From NCBI GenBank assembly GCA_051745265.1, contig JBNJDW010000041.1, positions 1-12,294 on the forward strand: 12,294 bases of DNA, given 5' to 3'. The notes under the pieces were generated by a model that was not told the origin of the DNA, made no database searches, and saw nothing but the letters and a program-made list of their open reading frames with translations. Numbering within the stretch: the first letter of the stretch is position 1; every line of letters begins with the position of its first letter. The position numbers were made by a program, and so were the translations under genes. This document shows positions 6,989 to 12,294 of this stretch, piece by piece. Source of the stretch: JBNJDW01 sp051745265 (lineage in GTDB: Bacteria; Pseudomonadota; Alphaproteobacteria; Micavibrionales; CSBR16-224).

Positions 6989-8218
6989 ATGACACAAAAA
7001 ATGGTACAGAACCAAACTAAAAAAACGTTTTTCGCTGGTGATACACTGATGAAAGAAGGCGAAATTGGCCATGCCGCTTATATTATTGAAAGCGGTCAGG
7101 TCGAAATTCTGGTCGATCGCGGTACCAACAAACTTAAAATCGGCACACGCGGCCCCGGTTCGATGGTTGGTGAAATGGCCATGATTGATGATCAGCCCCG
7201 CACCGCAACGGTACGGGCCCTTGAGGATTGCGAAGTCATTGAAATCACCAGAGAAGATTTTGAAGGCTGGATTGAAAATGCTGATCCCGTTCTGAAAATG
7301 ACCATGCATGTTATCCTGACCCGCTATCGGGATATGCTGCAAAAATCATTCTTCAGCAGTGTCAAGAAAACAGCTGTTGAAGAAACCGAAAAACAGAATG
7401 ACCTGCATGATGTGGCCTTGAATGCCATTAAAATGCGTAACGAGCTTAAAGAAGCGATCGGTTCTGATCTGGTGCTTTATTATCAGCCCATCGTTGATAT
7501 AAAAAACCGGAAAATCGCCGGTTTTGAAGCCCTTATGCGCTGGATGCACCCGGAAAAGGGCATGATTTCCCCCGGGGCCTTTATTCCGATTGCCGAACAA
7601 AGCGGCCTGATTGTTGAGATGTCCCGTTGGGCGCTCGAAGAAGCCTGTCGCAAGGTTCACGATTTCAAGGAGGCGATTAATCCGCAAATCCGCTCCGATG
7701 ATCCGTTTTATATCAGTGTTAATTTCTCGGTCCGCGACTTTGCCGCCCCTGACTTTTTTGAGCATTTTCAGGACACCCTGAAGAAAACCAGTACTTCCGT
7801 TGATCAGATCCATCTGGAAATCACCGAGAGCCTGTTCTTTGAACAGCCGGCCCTGGCCAGTGAGGCCCTGACCCGCTGTCATGAAGAAGGCCTGAATATC
7901 TCTATTGATGATTTTGGGACCGGCTATTCCTCGCTGAGCTATCTGCACAGCTTCCCCGTCAATACATTAAAAATTGATCAGAGCTTTGTCAGATCCATGC
8001 TGCATAAGGAAAACAGCTTTACATTAATCCGTTCTATTATCGGCCTTGCCGAGAATCTTAATCTTAAGGTTATTGCCGAAGGTATCGAACATCAGGAAGA
8101 AGCCACCGCCTTGAAAGAGCTTAACTGTCAAAAATGTCAGGGCTACTGGTTTGCCCGGCCTATGCCCGAAGCAGACGTTCTGACATTCTTAAAAGAATGG
8201 ACTGTTCCGAATTTCTAG
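6989..8218 (+). CDS. Cyclic-nucleotide-binding domain + EAL domain protein (predicted c-di-GMP phosphodiesterase)
   Basis: A 409-residue soluble protein. Residues about 12-117 are a CRP-type cyclic-nucleotide-binding domain, and the phosphate-binding cassette GEMAMIDDQPRTATV (61-75) keeps the Glu and Arg (E62, R71) that hold the cyclic phosphate and ribose. A charged linker (about 118-155) leads to an EAL domain (about 157-403) that looks catalytically complete: E180 of EAL, N245, E277 in LEITE, D307-D308 in IDDFGTGYSS, K328 in LKID, E364 and Q384 in CQGYWFARP. It should cut c-di-GMP to pGpG, lowering the signal that favours attachment, in response to cAMP or cGMP binding. No membrane segment or GGDEF domain is present. 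The ATG at 6989 has no clear ribosome site; a second in-frame ATG lies at 7001. It has its own promoter and lies upstream of the FecR/RTX gene, with an adenylate cyclase gene beyond. Confidence 0.93.
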   Translation: MTQKMVQNQTKKTFFAGDTLMKEGEIGHAAYIIESGQVEILVDRGTNKLKIGTRGPGSMVGEMAMIDDQPRTATVRALEDCEVIEITREDFEGWIENADPVLKMTMHVILTRYRDMLQKSFFSSVKKTAVEETEKQNDLHDVALNAIKMRNELKEAIGSDLVLYYQPIVDIKNRKIAGFEALMRWMHPEKGMISPGAFIPIAEQSGLIVEMSRWALEEACRKVHDFKEAINPQIRSDDPFYISVNFSVRDFAAPDFFEHFQDTLKKTSTSVDQIHLEITESLFFEQPALASEALTRCHEEGLNISIDDFGTGYSSLSYLHSFPVNTLKIDQSFVRSMLHKENSFTLIRSIIGLAENLNLKVIAEGIEHQEEATALKELNCQKCQGYWFARPMPEADVLTFLKEWTVPNF

Positions 8219-8259
8219 GCTTTTTCATAACCTTTACATAATTTTAAGGCTTTTTATTC

Positions 8260-8265
8260 TATAAT
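8260..8265 (+). promoter_or_regulatory. Consensus -10 (TATAAT) upstream of the FecR/RTX gene
   Basis: The 113-bp gap after the EAL gene contains a perfect TATAAT, predicting a start near 8272 and a leader of about 60 nt. No good -35 stands at 16-18 bp (TTTACA at 8233-8238 is 21 bp away), so an activator may be needed. The leader has a GTCCT/AGGAC inverted repeat (8293-8314) just before the strong AGAGGGG ribosome site (8321-8327). No hairpin terminator for the EAL gene is visible, so read-through is possible. Confidence 0.4.
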
Positions 8266-8331
8266 TGTAGATAGGGAAAAGTTTAATAATTCGTCCTGCC
8301 TTGCTTAAAGGACAGTCAAAAGAGGGGAAAA

Positions 8332-10641
8332 ATGCCAAAAGATCTTCCGATTAAAGACATGACCATTCAAATTACTGAAGGCGAGCCCGTCACGATACCA
8401 TCTGCTGATCTTTTAATGGATGCGACGTTTATCAAAGACGGCCCCGATTTAATTCTGAAAGGCGAAGATGGCGTAACCGTTACGGTCGAAGGGTATTTTA
8501 ATACACTCGACGCACCGGACCTTGTTTCCGGCGGTGTGCGTGTATCACCGGATATGGTCGAATCTTTTGCAAAATCTGTCCATGCTGGCGAATATGCCGA
8601 TGCCTTGAATTCAATGAATGATGCCAGCGCCATCGGTCAGGTTACCGAGATCGTCGGTCAGGTCATCATTACCAGAGCCGATGGAACAGAGGTCATCGCA
8701 GAATCCGGCACCGTTATCCAGCAAGGTGACGTGATTGAGACGTCCGGCGATGGCGCCGCAAATATCATGTTTGCGGATAACACCAATTTTGCCATCAGTG
8801 AAGATGCACGGCTTTCCGTTGATGAATTTGTTTATGACAATGATGCACAGGATGGCAGTTCATTCTTTTCCATGCTGAAAGGTGCTTTTGTTTATACCAG
8901 CGGTATGATCGGTAAGGACGATCCCGGAAATGTTAACATTGAAACGCCCGCAGGTTCGATCGGGATCCGTGGTACGGTTGTCATGGGTAAAATTGATCCC
9001 CTTGGCGAGAATTCAGAAATCACCATTATTGACGGTGCCGTGCTTATTACCAACGCTTCCGGTACTGTCGAGCTTAACGACAGCCTTGAAACCGTACGCC
9101 TGACAAACTATGAGACGGCGCCCGAGATGATGGGACAAATCAACGCCGATGATGCGCAAAGCTCTTATCAATCCTTAACCGGCGTTTCAGGATCAACTTT
9201 TGAACAGGCTTTCGGTCCTGACAGCAACAATAACACAAACACTCAAACAACCCAGCAACAGGGCGAAAACGAAGGCGAAGCGGAATTATCACCTGATGCT
9301 GAACAAGAAGGCGACAGCAGTGAAAATACTGAGCCGAGCGATCAGGATGATGCTGAGTCTCTGGAAGCAGATAGCCCGGAAGATACAGAAGAAAGCGGTC
9401 AGTTGGAAACAGAAACAGAAACCGTAGAAACGCCTACGAATATCAATGACACGACAACGACGACCAGTTCTGATTCTGATACAACAACGACCAGTTCGAC
9501 AACGACGACCTCAACGACATCGGACACAAGCACCAGAACCACCAGTGAAGATACCAATAGCATTGATGATACGGTGACTGATAGCAGCTTTACATTAAAA
9601 GACCTTGCTGCTTTTGATGTCCGTGAGTTTGAAGATACAGGCGTTAAAATTGGTAACGTCACTACGGACAGTACCGATACTGATATCAAATATAGCATTA
9701 TCAACGGCACACAGTTTTACAATGGTAAAATTAGTGATACGCCTGCAAATGATCTGGAAGCTTTTACAATTGACCAAAATACCGGTGAAATTTTTGTCAA
9801 CAACACTTTTGCCTTCAATGCCAATTACCAAACAGAATTCACCCTGGATATTCAAGCCGAAAACAGCGCCGGTGAAAGCGCCGTTAAAAGCTATACCGTA
9901 CAGCTTAACCCATTATTGCCTGAAGCAGTTTCCAGAATTGTCGGTTCAGATGCTGATGATACCGGCCTTTATGCGACTGCAGAAGATCAAGAACTTATGT
10001 ATGGCGGCAAAGGCAATGATACATTGATCGATGGCGGCGATGGAGATGACTTACTGATCGGCGGCGCAGGTGATGACCTGCTTTATATACAAAATACACT
10101 TGGCAATGAAACGGTATTGGGTGGAGCCGGTAATGATACTTTGCAGGTGCACTCCATAATGCAGGATGATGTGATGAATGGTGGCAGTGGATTTGATACT
10201 TTAAAACTTACCAATAGTGGTGCCGATACCTTTGATTTTCGCGGCACTATGAGCAGTAATATGGATAGCATTGAAAGCATTTCTCTGGATAACGCAAGCG
10301 GCGGCACTATGAAAATCGAGATTGATGACGCCGCAATCAACCAACTGGCTGGTCCAGATGCACCACTGATTATCCGTGCAAAGAATAGTTTTGACACTCA
10401 TATCTATTTAGAAGGCGATTGGGAACATCTAACAAATTACGATGGCTCTGGTAACATAAATGCAGCCTACCGTAACACAGATACCGGCGAACTGGTTGTC
10501 ACCGATTCAACCGCAGCCGCCGTGAATGTTATCGAAACAAGTAGCGGGTCAGCCGTAGATAACCATGGCAGCATGGCCGGACCGGGCGATATCGGCGCGC
10601 TGGATGATCTTGCCAGCGAAACCTTGCCGCCCCTTATGTAA
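8332..10641 (+). CDS. FecR-domain, cadherin-like, RTX-repeat protein (probable type I-secreted surface protein)
   Basis: A 769-residue acidic protein without an N-terminal signal peptide or membrane helix. In order: an N-terminal module (about 8-95, with PDLILKGEDGVTVTVEGYF) typical of large alphaproteobacterial FecR proteins; a FecR domain (about 101-255, GQVIITRADG, QQGDVIETSGDG, and the signature SIGIRGT at 209-215); an Asn/Gln/Glu/Asp-rich stretch (296-365) then a Thr/Ser-rich linker (373-410); a cadherin-like domain (about 420-527, ending AGESAVKSYTVQL); RTX calcium-binding nonapeptides (about 557-625, GGKGNDTL, GGDGDDLL, GGAGDDLL, GGAGNDTL, GGSGFDTL); and a C-terminal region (626-769) that may carry the type I secretion signal. 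The architecture points to export through an ABC/MFP/TolC system and folding in calcium outside the cell, as an adhesin or matrix protein. No type I transporter genes lie in view. The start has a strong AGAGGGG ribosome site 4 nt upstream. Confidence 0.88.
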   Translation: MPKDLPIKDMTIQITEGEPVTIPSADLLMDATFIKDGPDLILKGEDGVTVTVEGYFNTLDAPDLVSGGVRVSPDMVESFAKSVHAGEYADALNSMNDASAIGQVTEIVGQVIITRADGTEVIAESGTVIQQGDVIETSGDGAANIMFADNTNFAISEDARLSVDEFVYDNDAQDGSSFFSMLKGAFVYTSGMIGKDDPGNVNIETPAGSIGIRGTVVMGKIDPLGENSEITIIDGAVLITNASGTVELNDSLETVRLTNYETAPEMMGQINADDAQSSYQSLTGVSGSTFEQAFGPDSNNNTNTQTTQQQGENEGEAELSPDAEQEGDSSENTEPSDQDDAESLEADSPEDTEESGQLETETETVETPTNINDTTTTTSSDSDTTTTSSTTTTSTTSDTSTRTTSEDTNSIDDTVTDSSFTLKDLAAFDVREFEDTGVKIGNVTTDSTDTDIKYSIINGTQFYNGKISDTPANDLEAFTIDQNTGEIFVNNTFAFNANYQTEFTLDIQAENSAGESAVKSYTVQLNPLLPEAVSRIVGSDADDTGLYATAEDQELMYGGKGNDTLIDGGDGDDLLIGGAGDDLLYIQNTLGNETVLGGAGNDTLQVHSIMQDDVMNGGSGFDTLKLTNSGADTFDFRGTMSSNMDSIESISLDNASGGTMKIEIDDAAINQLAGPDAPLIIRAKNSFDTHIYLEGDWEHLTNYDGSGNINAAYRNTDTGELVVTDSTAAAVNVIETSSGSAVDNHGSMAGPGDIGALDDLASETLPPLM
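9451..9543 (+). repeat. Thr/Ser-codon low-complexity tract with 27-bp imperfect repeat
   Basis: Within the linker of the FecR/RTX gene, ACN and TCN codons dominate, and ACGACCAGTTC appears at 9460-9470 and 9487-9497, a 27-bp period. Both repeat units keep the reading frame (multiples of 3), so slippage would lengthen or shorten the linker without a frameshift. Confidence 0.6.
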
Positions 10642-10655
10642 AGATTTAAGATTCT

Positions 10656-12294
10656 TTACTTACGCTCCGCGATATGAATGCCGCCCCACCCCTTCGGAGG
10701 TGGGGTTTTGGCATATATACGGCAACGATCAATCATCAGATCATAGAAACCTGTTATCTTATCCGCCCCCGAATAGGATTTCAGATCATCGCACAGCTGT
10801 CCGGCTTTAACAAAATCACCGGACCGATAAGCCGCCAGCATTTCATCATGCACGGATTTCAAATCTTTAAACGCCGTCAGCTCTGCATGTTCTGCATCAC
10901 CGAGCAACGCAAAAATACGCTCAGGCTCTGTCTTGCCTTTAACCTGCAGCAGATCAAGCTCCAGAAAGGCAAGGTCTTTGGCTTCGGCCCAACTCCGTTC
11001 AGACACCATAATCGGCACACCATAGGGTTTGGTTTGTCCTTCCAGACGGGCAGACAGATTCACACTGTCACCCAGGGCAGAATACGCAAAACGCTGGCGA
11101 GACCCCATATTCCCAACCGAGCATGGGCCCGTCGCAATACCTATACCTGTGCGAATTTCATGATAATCCCGGCCCGCTTTTGCGGCATTTTTCTTAAGCG
11201 CATCATTAACCGGCTCGAGCGCCTTTATCATCTGCAGCGCGGCAAGGCAGGCATGGCGGGCATGATCCGGTACATCCAGCGGCGCATTCCAGAACGCCAT
11301 CATTGCATCGCCCATATATTTATCGACCGTACCCCGTTCCTGCATAACAATTTCTGTCATCGGTGTCAGGAAATCGTTCATCATCTGAATCAGCTCTGCC
11401 GGGGTCAGCGCCTCTGATATCGTTGTGAAATTCCGCACATCTGTGAAGATAACCGTCAGGTCCCGCACCTCGCCGCCCAGTTTCAATTTATCAGGGTCGC
11501 TGGCCAGTTCATCCATCAAGTCCTTTGAAATATAGTGACCAAAGGCATTTTTAATCATCCGCCGTTCACTATCGGTGCGCAAATTGGTCAATATGGCCGC
11601 CAGAATAAAGATCACGGTCACTGTCAGCGCCGGGAAAAGCGGATCAATCAAAATACCCATATGCTGATAAGCATAAATAGACGCGACAAAGCCGCTGCCG
11701 ATGAGAGAGATAACAATCAAGGCCAGAGTCATGGCCCCGACAAAAGGGGCCATCAGAATAACCAGAAAACTGACCGCACCGGTCAATAACATTTCCGCCC
11801 CTTCAAAAAAGCTGGGGCGTTGCAGAAATTGATTATTGATGATCTGTTCAATGATTTCAGCATGGACTTCGACCCCCGGCACGACCGAATCCAATGGCGT
11901 TGACCGCAGATCAAGCAGACCTATGGCCGATGTGCCGACCAGCACAATTTTATCCTTAACCCGCTTCGGATCCACCTCGCCCGCAATAACCTGCCAGGCC
12001 GGAATATACAAATCTTCCCGGTGTCCGGCATAATGGACGTATATATTACCTTTGCTGTCCGTCGGCACTTTATAATCCCCGACATCCACCGAAGTAATGC
12101 CATAGCCTTCATCGGTCCGCTGGCCAAAGCTACGGATTTTAATGACTTTTTTGCCGAGCGCGACACGCAGTGTTTCAAGCGATAATGCCGGATAGACAGT
12201 CACCTCACCCTCTGCATCCCGATGACCGACAATCAGCGGTACCCGGCGGATCAGGCCATCCTGTTCGGGCGACATACTAAACGTACCGTTCCCC
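10656..12294 (-). CDS. CHASE2 domain-adenylate cyclase (class III), partial, N-terminus beyond right edge
   Basis: The frame stays open to the right edge, six residues beyond the first visible Met at 12275, and the sequence around that Met (GTFSMSPEQDGLIRRVPL) is the middle of a CHASE2 sensor, so the true start is outside the window. Numbering from that Met: the rest of the extracytoplasmic CHASE2 domain (to about 155, with VLVGTSAIGLLD), three membrane helices (about 160-180, 183-203, 210-230), and a class III cyclase domain (about 268-455). Catalytic residues are present: metal-binding D279 (FTDVRNFT) and D323 (YMGDAMMAF), K319 and D403 (ALGDSVNL) that select ATP, and N406 and R410 for the transition state. 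It should make cAMP at the inner membrane in response to a periplasmic signal. The tail ends in PPPKGWGGI, a conserved feature of this group. It converges on the FecR/RTX gene, 14 bp between stops. Confidence 0.93.
   Translation of the reverse strand, partial: GNGTFSMSPEQDGLIRRVPLIVGHRDAEGEVTVYPALSLETLRVALGKKVIKIRSFGQRTDEGYGITSVDVGDYKVPTDSKGNIYVHYAGHREDLYIPAWQVIAGEVDPKRVKDKIVLVGTSAIGLLDLRSTPLDSVVPGVEVHAEIIEQIINNQFLQRPSFFEGAEMLLTGAVSFLVILMAPFVGAMTLALIVISLIGSGFVASIYAYQHMGILIDPLFPALTVTVIFILAAILTNLRTDSERRMIKNAFGHYISKDLMDELASDPDKLKLGGEVRDLTVIFTDVRNFTTISEALTPAELIQMMNDFLTPMTEIVMQERGTVDKYMGDAMMAFWNAPLDVPDHARHACLAALQMIKALEPVNDALKKNAAKAGRDYHEIRTGIGIATGPCSVGNMGSRQRFAYSALGDSVNLSARLEGQTKPYGVPIMVSERSWAEAKDLAFLELDLLQVKGKTEPERIFALLGDAEHAELTAFKDLKSVHDEMLAAYRSGDFVKAGQLCDDLKSYSGADKITGFYDLMIDRCRIYAKTPPPKGWGGIHIAERK
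10684..10709 (+). terminator. Rho-independent terminator of the FecR/RTX gene, inside the cyclase coding sequence
   Basis: CCCCACC (10684-10690) pairs with GGTGGGG (10699-10705), with an inner C(TTCG)G cap, followed by TTTT on the plus strand. It lies 43 nt after the FecR/RTX stop and within the last codons of the opposite-strand cyclase, where it encodes part of the proline/tryptophan/glycine-rich tail. No T-run exists on the minus side. Confidence 0.8.

Noticed and set aside
8217..8255. AGGCTTTTT direct repeat (8217-8225, 8247-8255) as a terminator of the EAL gene
   Set aside because: The copies are direct rather than inverted, so no hairpin forms; recorded only as a short repeat.
9994..10200. 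Regularly spaced GGC/GAT-rich repeats as a possible CRISPR-like array
   Set aside because: They are in-frame RTX calcium-binding nonapeptides (GGxGxDxL) within a coding sequence, with degenerate DNA and no constant spacer structure.

Overview
The window looks like a chromosomal segment of a moderate-GC alphaproteobacterium. The grounds are an ECF sigma factor paired with an NrsF (DUF1109) anti-sigma factor, a short SpoU-type methyltransferase of the kind common in alphaproteobacteria, a FecR-domain/RTX secreted protein and a CHASE2-class III cyclase. Genus cannot be fixed from this stretch. No rRNA, tRNA, CRISPR array, transposase or phage gene was seen, and genes cover most of the sequence.

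Left part (1-4653), all on the minus strand: the N-terminal 255 residues of a leucine dehydrogenase (cut by the left edge), an ankyrin-repeat protein with an unrecognised C-terminal tail, a SpoU/TrmH-family RNA methyltransferase and an acetoacetyl-CoA synthetase. The synthetase and methyltransferase are 3 nt apart and probably one operon. Leucine dehydrogenase and acetoacetyl-CoA synthetase fit leucine/ketone-body catabolism, although they are in separate units.

Middle part (4654-6870): on the plus strand an ECF sigma factor and its membrane anti-sigma factor NrsF. The NrsF homologue keeps the C-terminal conserved Cys (C181) but appears to lack the mid-protein one. A 252-bp gap follows, holding a promoter, a short transcribed segment and a perfect 12-bp UUCG-capped terminator (an sRNA candidate), then a second promoter that would start transcription on the ATG of an 84-residue gene. 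That gene looks like a TauE/SafE (TSUP) transporter with its middle deleted. A DUF3307 membrane protein converges on it, tail over tail.

Right part (6871-12294): a cyclic-nucleotide-binding-EAL protein (predicted c-di-GMP phosphodiesterase) and a 769-residue FecR/cadherin-like/RTX protein on the plus strand, then a convergent CHASE2-adenylate cyclase cut by the right edge. Together they suggest, by inference only, a cAMP to c-di-GMP to surface-adhesin chain: a membrane cyclase makes cAMP, the cNMP-EAL protein senses it and removes c-di-GMP, and the secreted RTX protein is a candidate output. The fecR-RTX terminator lies inside the 3' end of the cyclase coding sequence.
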